A stretch of 64,000 nt of DNA from Leptospira_A sp046736045 (GTDB taxonomy: Bacteria > Spirochaetota > Leptospiria > Leptospirales > Leptospiraceae): the NCBI RefSeq assembly GCF_046736045.1, contig NZ_CP177134.1, positions 62,001-126,000 of the forward strand, written 5' to 3'. Position numbers and translations under genes: made by a program. The notes under the pieces were generated by a model that made no database searches, was not told the origin of the DNA, and saw nothing but the letters and a program-made list of their open reading frames with translations. Positions 33,235 to 41,470 of the stretch are shown piece after piece. Numbering within the stretch: the stretch's first letter is position 1; the number at the start of each line of letters is the position of its first letter.

Positions 33235-33933
33235 ATGGATTCGAACAAACCAACACTCTACTTAGTATCCAATTCCCTCGGAGATGACAGAGACCTACCT
33301 CCCCGCACGAAAGAATTATTGGAAAAAGCGGATTGGATTTTAGGAGAAGAACCGAGAACCACATCCACTCTTTTGAAAAAATTAGGAATCGGAAAATCCT
33401 TCGATCTATTGAACGAACATACTTCGGAAGAGGAATTGCAGGAGATTGCACTTCGCCTCGCAACCACTCAATTAACATGTATTATCTCTGACTCGGGCAG
33501 CCCCGGCCTGGAAGATCCGGGAAGAAGACTTGTTCCCAGGGCATGGGAAATGGGTGTCACAGTCAAGTCGGCACCAGGCCCTACTGCTGCGATTGCAGGG
33601 CTCACCTCATCCGGGTTTTCCACTTCTCCTTTTACATTTTTAGGATTTTTTCCCCGCGACCAAAAAGAAAGAGAAAGGGAAATCAAAACCTATCTAAGCC
33701 TAGGGCATACTTTGGTTTTTTATGAAACTCCTTACCGCACCAAACACCTACTTGAATCTTTAGCAAAACTATTGCCGGGGGATCGACGGGTATTTTTGGC
33801 ACTCGGAATTTCCACGGAAGGAGAACAAAGTTTCCGGGGAACCGCAAAAGAGGTATTTCAAAAGGCATCAAAAATCCCCAAGTCCCCTCCTGTTTTTGTA
33901 ATTGAAGAGAAAAAATCAAAACTCCACCGTTAG
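33235..33933 (+). CDS. rsmI: 16S rRNA (cytidine 1402-2'-O)-methyltransferase
   Basis: RsmI methylates the ribose of C1402 in the decoding centre of 16S rRNA. The 232-aa length is slightly short. The tetrapyrrole-methylase fold is recognised by LYLVSNSLGDDRDLPPRTKE (about residues 8-27), CIISDSGSPGLEDPGRRLV (about 82-100; the SAM-binding GxPGxxDPG motif), VKSAPGPTAAIAGLTSSGF and FLGFFPRDQKERER (about 137-150), and FYETPYRTKHLLESL. A frame from 33163 is open but the ATG at 33235 gives the family start. Confidence 0.92.
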   Translation: MDSNKPTLYLVSNSLGDDRDLPPRTKELLEKADWILGEEPRTTSTLLKKLGIGKSFDLLNEHTSEEELQEIALRLATTQLTCIISDSGSPGLEDPGRRLVPRAWEMGVTVKSAPGPTAAIAGLTSSGFSTSPFTFLGFFPRDQKEREREIKTYLSLGHTLVFYETPYRTKHLLESLAKLLPGDRRVFLALGISTEGEQSFRGTAKEVFQKASKIPKSPPVFVIEEKKSKLHR

Positions 33934-33972
33934 TGGATTGACTTTTCCTCTGTTATATTGGATTCTTGAGCA

Positions 33973-34596
33973 ATGGCTACCAAACTCGAACCTCCTACTG
34001 ATGAACAAGAACAAGCATTCGCAGAATCGGGGGATTACATTACGGATGTGGTGAAAGAAAACCTAAAGCTCATCCGGCATACAAAAGGGTTCTCCCTGGA
34101 CAAACTGGCAAATCGCTGCGGTGTAAGTCGCGCAATGCTTTCCCAAATCGAACAAGGCAAATCGGTTCCAACGATTTCCGTTTTATGGAAAATTGCAAAC
34201 GGATTGAACGTTCCATTTTCAGAACTACTTAAAGAAAAGAACCAAGAAGGAATCCACGTATTGAAAGCGGAAAACTCGAAAGTATTGTTTTCCAATTCAA
34301 AAGTTTTCGCAAGCAGAGCCTTGTTCCCGTTCCTTGGAAATCGAAAAACAGAGTTTTATGAATTATTACTTAAGCCGGGCGGACATGAAGTTGCTGAAGC
34401 GCATAAAACAGGAACAACGGAAAATCTTGTCGTTGTTTCCGGCAAACTCAGGTTACGCGTTGGCGAGAAAGTTGTGGAACTCGAACCGAAAGACTCCGTA
34501 TTTTTCAAAGCAGATGTTTCTCATGAATATTCAAATCCGACGGATCAGGAAACATTAATGTATCTGGTTATGGATTATACGGACGAAGTAGGATAG
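33973..34596 (+). CDS. XRE-family regulator with C-terminal cupin
   Basis: Predicted transcription regulator of 207 aa: a lambda-repressor-type helix-turn-helix (about residues 32-86; FSLDKLANRCGVSRAMLSQI is the HTH) and a small cupin barrel (about 120-200; LKPGGHEVAEAHKTGTTENL and LVVVSGKLRLRVGEKVV). Members with this architecture bind a small-molecule effector in the cupin and include regulators such as PuuR- and MppR-type proteins. The effector is unknown. It sits between rsmI (39 bases) and prmA (21 bases) on the same strand. Confidence 0.88.
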   Translation: MATKLEPPTDEQEQAFAESGDYITDVVKENLKLIRHTKGFSLDKLANRCGVSRAMLSQIEQGKSVPTISVLWKIANGLNVPFSELLKEKNQEGIHVLKAENSKVLFSNSKVFASRALFPFLGNRKTEFYELLLKPGGHEVAEAHKTGTTENLVVVSGKLRLRVGEKVVELEPKDSVFFKADVSHEYSNPTDQETLMYLVMDYTDEVG

Positions 34597-34617
34597 TTCC
34601 TACCGCTCCCACCTAAC

Positions 34618-35547
34618 TTGGAATACAGAGAACTTAAAGTCAATTTACCCAAAGAGGGATCGGATAGTTTGTATGAACTACTCGATTCCCTTTCGGTTGC
34701 AGGGTATTACGAAATTCTTTTTGATGGCGACGCTCCCAAGGAGCCGAACCAGGATGGAATCCTAAAAGAAAATACGAACATCAGAATCTATTTGGACAAA
34801 GATGATATTGAAAAAGAACTCAAAATCATCATCTTTCTTAAAATCAATTTTTTAGAATCGGCAAGTTACGAATCCAGAGAAATCGAAACCAGAGATTATG
34901 AAGAAGCCTACAAGGAATTTTATAAACCTTTTTCTTTAGGCAAAAAACTTTGGATCATTCCTACTTGGGAAAAAGATTCCCCTATAACAAAGGCTTTGTG
35001 GGAACCTACGGGCGGTATTCCTTTATTCATCAATCCGGGTGTGGCTTTTGGAACAGGTCATCATGAGACCACCAAACTGATATTGGAAAGACTGGACACG
35101 ATCAAAGAAACCGAAAACCGGTTTTTCAAATCCGCATGTGATTTGGGAACAGGGTCAGGTATATTATCCATCGGCCTGGGCAAACTAGGCGTAGACAGAA
35201 TATTCGCACTCGACATTGATCCTAACGCAGTTAAGGCGGCGTGGTCCAACTGGCAAGAGAACGATTTTGGTAGAAAAATCCAATTTACCGTGGAAGAGTC
35301 GGGACTTTCCAATCCCAATCTAAACGGTTTTGAATACGAACTTGCGATTGCAAATATAACATTTGCAGTGTTATCACAAAATATCCGTGCATTGGCGGAG
35401 ATCAAGGCATCTCGATTTATTTTTTCAGGAATCATCACTGAAAAAAAAGATGCCTTTGTCGAGCTACTCAAGTCGTACCTTCCCGGCAAAATGTTATTTG
35501 AACAGGAATGGAACGAATGGTGGGTGCTCGACTGGGTCAGAAACTAG
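34618..35547 (+). CDS. prmA: Ribosomal protein L11 methyltransferase
   Basis: PrmA trimethylates lysines of ribosomal protein L11. The 309-aa protein has the N-terminal substrate-recognition domain (1-100), PGVAFGTGHHETTKLILERL (about residues 140-159), the SAM loop CDLGTGSGILSIGLGKLG (about 178-195), ALDIDPNAVKAAWSNW (about 200-215), and LAIANITFAVLSQNI (about 243-257), where the catalytic NxxP/F-like motif reads NITF. The start is TTG at 34618, which gives the family-like N-terminus. Its 3' end overlaps the convergent sensor gene by four bases. Confidence 0.92.
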   Translation: MEYRELKVNLPKEGSDSLYELLDSLSVAGYYEILFDGDAPKEPNQDGILKENTNIRIYLDKDDIEKELKIIIFLKINFLESASYESREIETRDYEEAYKEFYKPFSLGKKLWIIPTWEKDSPITKALWEPTGGIPLFINPGVAFGTGHHETTKLILERLDTIKETENRFFKSACDLGTGSGILSIGLGKLGVDRIFALDIDPNAVKAAWSNWQENDFGRKIQFTVEESGLSNPNLNGFEYELAIANITFAVLSQNIRALAEIKASRFIFSGIITEKKDAFVELLKSYLPGKMLFEQEWNEWWVLDWVRN

Positions 35548-37676
35548 GGAGCAGCGGCAGACGCAGGTTTTCTCAGGTATTTAATCAAACTCACCTGATT
35601 CCCTGCGTCATTGTACTCCACTCTGTCGAACACGGAACGGGTCATCAAAATACCACGGCCATGCTGTTCAAGGGCTTCGTTCAATTCTTCCATGGTTTTG
35701 GAAAATACTTTTTGGTGATCGAATCCTTTCCCCTCATCTAATATACGATAGGCGACATACTCTTCATTTAATATATAACTGATATATACTTTTTTACGAT
35801 TGTATCTGGCATCCTCCTGACGTTTTTGCAAAAACTCCAGATAATTCCCTTCGATGAGTGCGTTTGATTTTTCTTCAAATCCAATGTTCAAATTTCCATG
35901 CTCAATTGCATTGATTAGAATTTCCCGAACCGCAGTCCTTACTTCGGTTTGTTCCACCGAATTCATATGTTGAGCCAACTGAGAAGTGATCTTTTGAGAA
36001 ATCAATTCTGCGTTTCTGAGATAGTTGTTCATGGAAAATTCGATTCTTTCCGAAACGACCAGCTTGGAAAGGGAGTCTTCATATTGAGGAGAAAGTTTGA
36101 CAAGTATCTCTCTTGTATCATCCAATTCTACAAATTGAATGCTGCACTTCATATCCTTCGGTTCTTTCACATATTTTTGAGCGAACTCCGTTTGAAAATG
36201 AACTACCTTACCCGTTTTGACCAATTCTTCGAATTTATCGTTCACATAAAGCTCGTTAAATCCTGCTTTCTTTTTTGTAGAATAAAGCAGATGTGTAATC
36301 TTTTTGCCTCTGACATCATCCAAACGAAATCCCAAATGCCTGGAGAGAGATCTATTCGCATTCAATATCTCACCTGATTCGTTTAACATAAAAATCACTT
36401 CTTCCGAACCTTGGAAGATTTCCTTGAATCGTTTTTCAGATTCTTCAATTTTGATCTTGGTGCCGGACAATTCACGTATGTTTTCTCTCAAACTGCGGGA
36501 AAGAGAATTGATCCGATCCGCAAGCCCTAATGATAAAAGAACCAATTCCACTGCGGTCCCGATTTGAATCATCCAACGTGTGATATGATTGTCCGGTAAA
36601 ATTCCCAAACTTTTCAAAGAATATAAAACACATCCGAACAAAAAGAACGTCCAGGCGATCAGATAAAACCTTGCCGTTCTTGATTTTTTGAGAATGGCAA
36701 TAATACCACTAACAATCATTATAATGGCAGCGGGAACGGCAAAACCAATCGAAGTTAAAACCGCAATCCGGTAAGGTAAAAAGAATATAACAATACTTAC
36801 AGCAACCAAAATTCCGAACCAGTAGGTTAATAATTTTGCAAAGAGCGGCGCATGTTTTTTCAAACTTAAAAAATTGGTAGCAAAGGTGATGCCGGTAAAA
36901 CAAGAGCTGCAGATAAAGAAAGGAAGACAATAATTTGCCCACCAAATCCAATCCGGCCATAAATACTGAAATGCAAACCCGTTATTGGAAAGATGAAATA
37001 ATGAAATCGAAGTTATAAAAAATACATAATATAGATAACTATAGTCTCTTGTGAAAACGAAGATGGAAAAATTATAAATCGCCATCACCAAAATGATTCC
37101 ATAAAATAAGCCGAACAGGATCTGTTCTTTCGTCATTTTACTGATCAATTCTTTCGTAGACCACGCCTCAAGGCTAATGGGAATTGTAGATCCCGATTTG
37201 ATGCGTATATAATAGACTGATTGTGATTTTGGTTTTTCAACAAGAGGAAAGACAGGATTTCTATAATCTTCATTTCTCTCGGAAAAAGGAAAACTATCAC
37301 CAGTTAAATGATAGATGCCTTCGGGAAGATCGTTCCCGTAGATCTCAATTTCATCGATTAAAGGGAAGTTGTACTCCAACATCCATTCAATCGGTACGGT
37401 TGACGGATTTTGAACGGGCAGTCTGATCCAAAATTGTGAAGAAGAAAATCCGAGATTCGGAGACAATAACTTGGAGAATTCGGAATCTCTTTTGCCAGAG
37501 ATAATTTCTTCTTTTGTGAAATTGGCGCTTGTGTCTTCCAAAATCAAACTGTTTTGCCAAACGGTTTTCCCTTCCATAAAATTGCCCAAAACCAAAGGAG
37601 CTTGGGAAAAAATGGGAATCGGTAACAAGAGAACCAAGACAAGAGAATAAAATACATTTTTCAAATTAATTTTCAA
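35544..37676 (-). CDS. 7TMR-DISM sensor with PAS and RsbW-type kinase domains
   Basis: Membrane signalling protein of 710 aa from the TTG at 37676, chosen since GAGGA lies four bases upstream and a signal peptide (MKINLKNVFYSLVLVLLLP) then starts the protein; a TTG ten codons earlier is open too. The parts are an extracellular 7TMR-DISM sensor (about 30-180, FWIRLPVQNPSTVPIEWMLE), seven membrane helices (about 190-400, ILFGLFYGIILVMAIYNFSI), a PAS domain (about 430-550, RFKEIFQGSEEVIFMLNESG), and an ATPase module of the RsbW/HATPase_c_2 kind (about 580-705) with VREILINAIEHGNL as the N box and RILDEGKGFD as the G1 box. No HisKA phosphoacceptor is seen, suggesting a serine kinase acting on a STAS protein. 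Confidence 0.85.
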   Translation of the reverse strand: MKINLKNVFYSLVLVLLLPIPIFSQAPLVLGNFMEGKTVWQNSLILEDTSANFTKEEIISGKRDSEFSKLLSPNLGFSSSQFWIRLPVQNPSTVPIEWMLEYNFPLIDEIEIYGNDLPEGIYHLTGDSFPFSERNEDYRNPVFPLVEKPKSQSVYYIRIKSGSTIPISLEAWSTKELISKMTKEQILFGLFYGIILVMAIYNFSIFVFTRDYSYLYYVFFITSISLFHLSNNGFAFQYLWPDWIWWANYCLPFFICSSCFTGITFATNFLSLKKHAPLFAKLLTYWFGILVAVSIVIFFLPYRIAVLTSIGFAVPAAIIMIVSGIIAILKKSRTARFYLIAWTFFLFGCVLYSLKSLGILPDNHITRWMIQIGTAVELVLLSLGLADRINSLSRSLRENIRELSGTKIKIEESEKRFKEIFQGSEEVIFMLNESGEILNANRSLSRHLGFRLDDVRGKKITHLLYSTKKKAGFNELYVNDKFEELVKTGKVVHFQTEFAQKYVKEPKDMKCSIQFVELDDTREILVKLSPQYEDSLSKLVVSERIEFSMNNYLRNAELISQKITSQLAQHMNSVEQTEVRTAVREILINAIEHGNLNIGFEEKSNALIEGNYLEFLQKRQEDARYNRKKVYISYILNEEYVAYRILDEGKGFDHQKVFSKTMEELNEALEQHGRGILMTRSVFDRVEYNDAGNQVSLIKYLRKPASAAAP

Positions 37677-37778
37677 AGAGTCCTCGAATTTGATGCAAAA
37701 AAGCAATGGTTAGTAGAAATGAATTTGGTAATTTTTCTAGCCTTTTTTCTGAATTGCTAGAATTTAGGGGCAAGATTT

Positions 37779-39173
37779 ATGAATCGCAGAGACTTCCTAA
37801 AAAAATTAGCAATTACGACTTCCGTTTCAGGCATTATGCTTTCCCGTAGCTCTTGGGGAATCACCCCGGTCGCAGCCGAAACAAAACCCACAGGCAAATC
37901 TTCTTCTTCAAAAAAAGCGATCGTTATGGGTGCAGGACTTTCGGGTCTCTACGCCGCATACCTGCTCCGTCAAACAGGTTATGACGTGACGATCGTGGAT
38001 AGATCCGAACGATTGGGCGGAAGAATCTATACACATAGAGATAAAGTAAACAATATCGTGCAAGATCTGGGTGCAGAATGGATCGGAGAAGGACAATCCG
38101 ACATCAAAAGCCTTGTGAAACAACTCGGTTTGGAATTGAAAACCTCTGCCTTAGCCGAAAAATTTCAAATCAAAAAAACGGGAGAATCTTCTTCTCTCAT
38201 CCAACTCTCACCTTCTTCGGTGGAAACTTTGGAAAAGGTAATCGATCTTCACAAATCTTTGAATGAAAACCAAAAGCAAGGATTGGATAAAATCAATTTC
38301 CTTTCCTACGCCCGCTACCAAGGGTTAGCTGAAGATGATGTCCGAGCTCTGAGCGAATGTTATCGTATATTCTTCGGTGAAGATCTGAACCAAATTTCAA
38401 GCGAAGCAGTTTTAAATGATCTCGCCTCCGCCGAGTCAGCACTTCGTCCGCAGTATTATATTGCAGGAGGAGCGGATAAAATCATTTCCGCGCTTGCCGC
38501 AAATCTCGGAGATACGGAAATTTCTTTGGGTGATCCGATCACTAAGGTCAGCCAAATGAAATCACAGGCGTTAGTGGAACTTGCCTCAGGGAAAACGATA
38601 AAGGGAAGTCTGATCATCTGCACCCTTCCTCCCGCGGCTGTTCTGGATATCAAATGGTCTCCCGGACTTCCAAAAGATTTGGTTTATTCCGCGTTACGAA
38701 TGCAGTCCGGCAAAATTTCGAAAAACATAGTTTTGTGCGCGAAGAAAGAGAACCTAACACCTAAATTCTTATTAACGGATACTCCGGCACAGGCAATCTA
38801 CATTGCAAGCGAAGAAGCAATCGGTGAAAAATCCTATTTCCTCACTTCGCTCTCAACAGGAGACAGAGCATCTCTCTTTGAGAAAGGATCCGATGCACAG
38901 AAAAAATCCATGCTCAAACTTTCTCTTTCCGAAACCAAAACCGATGAGATTCTGGAATCAATAGACAATTCACCTTATGTATTCCACTCATTTCAAAAAT
39001 CAACCGGCAGCCAGGGTTTTGTGTCTTTATTTCCTCCCGGTTCGTTAGGAATCAAAGATGCATGGGCGGAATCTTACGAAAGAGTATTTTTTGCGGGAGA
39101 ACATTTGGCAAAACAAAACGGAACTATGGATGCGGCCGTCGCCTCCGCCATACAAGCAGTTAGTCGAACCTGA
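37779..39173 (+). CDS. Tat-exported flavin amine oxidase
   Basis: FAD-dependent monoamine oxidase-like enzyme, 464 aa. A twin-arginine signal opens the protein (MNRRDFLKKLAITTSVSGIM), so the folded flavoprotein is probably exported to the periplasm. KAIVMGAGLSGLYAAYLLRQ (about residues 46-65) is the FAD Rossmann loop, RSERLGGRIYTHRD (about 76-89) is the GG-RI/T motif of the amine oxidase family, and FFAGEHLAKQNGTMDAAVAS (about 431-450) is the C-terminal FAD-binding segment. Amine substrate unknown. It stands alone on the plus strand with a 100-base upstream spacer and is convergent with the acyltransferase gene. Confidence 0.9.
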   Translation: MNRRDFLKKLAITTSVSGIMLSRSSWGITPVAAETKPTGKSSSSKKAIVMGAGLSGLYAAYLLRQTGYDVTIVDRSERLGGRIYTHRDKVNNIVQDLGAEWIGEGQSDIKSLVKQLGLELKTSALAEKFQIKKTGESSSLIQLSPSSVETLEKVIDLHKSLNENQKQGLDKINFLSYARYQGLAEDDVRALSECYRIFFGEDLNQISSEAVLNDLASAESALRPQYYIAGGADKIISALAANLGDTEISLGDPITKVSQMKSQALVELASGKTIKGSLIICTLPPAAVLDIKWSPGLPKDLVYSALRMQSGKISKNIVLCAKKENLTPKFLLTDTPAQAIYIASEEAIGEKSYFLTSLSTGDRASLFEKGSDAQKKSMLKLSLSETKTDEILESIDNSPYVFHSFQKSTGSQGFVSLFPPGSLGIKDAWAESYERVFFAGEHLAKQNGTMDAAVASAIQAVSRT

Positions 39174-39211
39174 GTATAAAGACCAATCATTGAGCTATTT
39201 GGTGCTTAAGT

Positions 39212-40324
39212 TCACTTAACACCGAATAGCTTTTTAAGGATGATCGAATTTCTAACAATCAGATCATAAAACAGAAAACTAAAACCGAAAACAATCAATA
39301 CATGAAAAATGAATTTTCCTACAACCGGAAAGTCCCAGTTTCGAAAATAAAAAGCAGTCAAAAGTGAAATCGGATGGTGAATCAAATACACTGGTAAACT
39401 GGAATCAATCAAATACTGACTCAGCTTCCCTGTTCCGTTCCCCCATTTTTGAAAAAACAATACAAAGACCTGAAACCAAATGATAGGAGATAGACACCAT
39501 AATAGAATATGGAAGATCCGGTTGTAGACTCCTCCCCAAAAATAAGGCATCCAAAGAGGGTCGGTTGTTTCCCATTCATAAAACAAAATATAAACAATGA
39601 TCCCGAACAAAGTCCAATTGATCAGCCGAAAAGAACTTGTTTCCAGGCTAGGAATCAATATCTTTCCAGAATGATAGATGAATACTCCACTCAAAAAAAA
39701 AGCAAACTGATAACAAAACAAAAGTTTATCAATACCGAATTTACTGTCACCACGCGGGAAAAATGAATGAGCCAAGAGAGTTAAGGAAAAAGAAATAACA
39801 AATATAACAAAAAATAAAACCAATTCATGTTTGGTTTGAAAGTAGGAGAATGTTTTTTTTATGAATTGTTTCGGTAAAAATGCAAATAACATCCCGTATA
39901 AAAACAAATTTACCAAAAACCAAATATGAGACTGGCCGAATCCTTCTTTTGTAAAAAAGGATAAATAGTAAAAAAAGTAATTCAGATCAGGGTGTGAAAT
40001 TTTCAGAATTAAAAAATATTGGATGGGAGCCAAGGCGAGAAGCCCGACTAACATAGGTATAAAGATGCGCTCCCATCTACCCTTTAGAAAATACATGCCT
40101 CCCTTTTTTTCCCAAACCAACACGGAGAAAAAACCGGAAATGATAAAAAACAAAGGCATCCGAAAACTATGAATCCAAAAACAAAAATAACCGAATGGTT
40201 CGATACGTTCCTGGTTCTGGATCGCATACCCGATTTTAGGTGCATATACAATTGCAGAATGAAATAAGATACCCAATAATAAGGCAAAAGAACGCAAATT
40301 ATCGATATAATACAATCGACCCAT
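39212..40324 (-). CDS. Acyltransferase-3-family membrane protein
   Basis: Integral membrane acyltransferase of 370 aa with about ten hydrophobic helices, covering the whole Acyltransferase_3 domain. YYIDNLRSFALLLGILFHSA (about residues 5-24) is the N-terminal signature with Asp, Arg and catalytic His, and FWIHSFRMPLFFIISGFFSV (about 49-68) is the next motif (the FRMPxFFxxSG segment). Such proteins O-acylate carbohydrates, lipids or antibiotics in the envelope. The acceptor is unknown. It is divergent from the HNH gene and convergent with the amine oxidase. Confidence 0.9.
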   Translation of the reverse strand: MGRLYYIDNLRSFALLLGILFHSAIVYAPKIGYAIQNQERIEPFGYFCFWIHSFRMPLFFIISGFFSVLVWEKKGGMYFLKGRWERIFIPMLVGLLALAPIQYFLILKISHPDLNYFFYYLSFFTKEGFGQSHIWFLVNLFLYGMLFAFLPKQFIKKTFSYFQTKHELVLFFVIFVISFSLTLLAHSFFPRGDSKFGIDKLLFCYQFAFFLSGVFIYHSGKILIPSLETSSFRLINWTLFGIIVYILFYEWETTDPLWMPYFWGGVYNRIFHILLWCLSPIIWFQVFVLFFQKWGNGTGKLSQYLIDSSLPVYLIHHPISLLTAFYFRNWDFPVVGKFIFHVLIVFGFSFLFYDLIVRNSIILKKLFGVK

Positions 40325-40408
40325 TACTTGCAGGAATTTCCAAATCGGGAATTCGTCGATCCTTTTTCTTTTCTTGACATTTAACTGAAAATTAAGTCAG
40401 TTTTAAGT

Positions 40409-40705
40409 ATGGATGAGACCTCGTCTGAAGAAAGATTTTTTTCCACAGTATCCGACGAAGAAATCGCCAGAGAAAGAAGAAAGGCAAAAGAGCTTAAAAA
40501 CACAGCCTGGTGGAAAAGCAAACGATCCTCGGGTGTCTGCCATTATTGCGGAGGGAAATTCAAAGTTGACGAACTGACGATGGACCACCTAATACCACTT
40601 ATACGAGGCGGAAAGTCGGTAAAGCCGAATCTTGTTCCTTCTTGCAAAGAATGCAATTTCAAAAAAAAGCACAGCTTACCTTTCGAAAAGGATTTTTATA
40701 AATAA
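40409..40705 (+). CDS. HNH endonuclease-domain protein
   Basis: Small HNH protein of 98 aa. CHYCGGKFKVDELTMDHLIP (about residues 43-62) carries the first CxxC and the HNH-defining Asp-His, IRGGKSVKPNLVPSCKECNF (about 65-84) holds the Asn and second CxxC, giving a full zinc-stabilised beta-beta-alpha metal finger. HNH-only proteins of this size act in DNA repair, in phages or as accessory nickases; nothing mobile is seen nearby. The stop overlaps the next gene's ATG by one base, tying it to a DUF1292-like acidic protein. Confidence 0.85.
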   Translation: MDETSSEERFFSTVSDEEIARERRKAKELKNTAWWKSKRSSGVCHYCGGKFKVDELTMDHLIPLIRGGKSVKPNLVPSCKECNFKKKHSLPFEKDFYK

Positions 40706-41064
40706 TGGAAATACAAGGCTTCGGCGGAGATGATTTTCTTCCTTCCAGAGCATCGGAAGAAATTGATCTTGTGGATGAAAAGGGAAATCAGTTTTTATGG
40801 GAAGTATTCTATTCTTTTTCCCTGAACGGATTCGAATATTTGGTCTTTTTACCGAATTCGGAATCAGAGTATCATCTCGTCAATGTAGAGTTAGATGATC
40901 CGGATTCGGATGTTCCGGGTTACATCGTTCTCCGGCTCGCCAATGACGAAAACGGAGAAGAGATTTTGGAAGAAATCTTGGATCAGGATGAACTGGAGGA
41001 AGTAAGGGAATTTGTTGAAGATGAAATCGGACTTTTGGGCCAGTATCTCAACCAGGAGGAATGA
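40705..41064 (+). CDS. DUF1292-like acidic protein
   Basis: Acidic cytoplasmic protein of 119 aa. EEIDLVDEKGNQFLWEVFYS (about residues 16-35), then FEYLVFLPNSESEYHLVNVE (about 41-60) follows the DUF1292 pattern (nucleotide-independent beta domain with the EYLVxLP phrase), and the Glu/Asp-rich C-terminal half (EEILEEILDQDELEEVREFV) is predicted helical. The function of DUF1292 proteins is unknown. It overlaps the HNH gene by one base at the start and the convergent MaoC gene by 17 bases at the end. Confidence 0.75.
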   Translation: MEIQGFGGDDFLPSRASEEIDLVDEKGNQFLWEVFYSFSLNGFEYLVFLPNSESEYHLVNVELDDPDSDVPGYIVLRLANDENGEEILEEILDQDELEEVREFVEDEIGLLGQYLNQEE

Positions 41065-41470
41065 CCAGAGCATCCCCTTTGCTAACCACTTCCCCTTTTT
41101 GATTGGTCCAAACAACTTTCATCCGAACCGCTTTCAATTTTTCAACTTTTTCAATCACTTCCACCTTACAGGTAATTGTATCTCCGAAGTAAACCGGCTT
41201 TCTGAATTTAGTAGTCGTTTCCAATGCAACAGTTCCTACACCCGGCAACTTCATTCCGAGCACCGGTGCCAGCAAAGAAGCGGCAAGACCACCATGAGCG
41301 ATCCTTGTACCAAACTCGGTTGTTTTGGCGTATTCTTCGTCCACATGTAAGGGATTGAAATCACCGCTGATTCCTGCAAACAAATATACATCCGTCTCCG
41401 TTATGGTTTTGGTAAACTGCGCGTTGTCTTTGATTTGAATTTCGTTATAGGTTTTGCCCTTTTGGTACAT
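41048..41470 (-). CDS. MaoC-like (R)-enoyl-CoA hydratase
   Basis: Hot-dog-fold dehydratase of 140 aa of the MaoC/PhaJ type, which hydrates trans-2-enoyl-CoA. FAGISGDFNPLHVDEEYAKT (about residues 32-51) is the hydratase-2 motif with the catalytic Asp and His (GDxNPxHxD), and GTRIAHGGLAASLLAPVLGM (about 54-73) is the following helix segment. Directly behind the histidine kinase gene with which its start adjoins the stop codon, in an operon with an acyl-CoA ligase and dehydrogenase, this suits fatty-acid degradation or polyester-type precursor supply. Confidence 0.92.
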   Translation of the reverse strand: MYQKGKTYNEIQIKDNAQFTKTITETDVYLFAGISGDFNPLHVDEEYAKTTEFGTRIAHGGLAASLLAPVLGMKLPGVGTVALETTTKFRKPVYFGDTITCKVEVIEKVEKLKAVRMKVVWTNQKGEVVSKGDALVIPPG

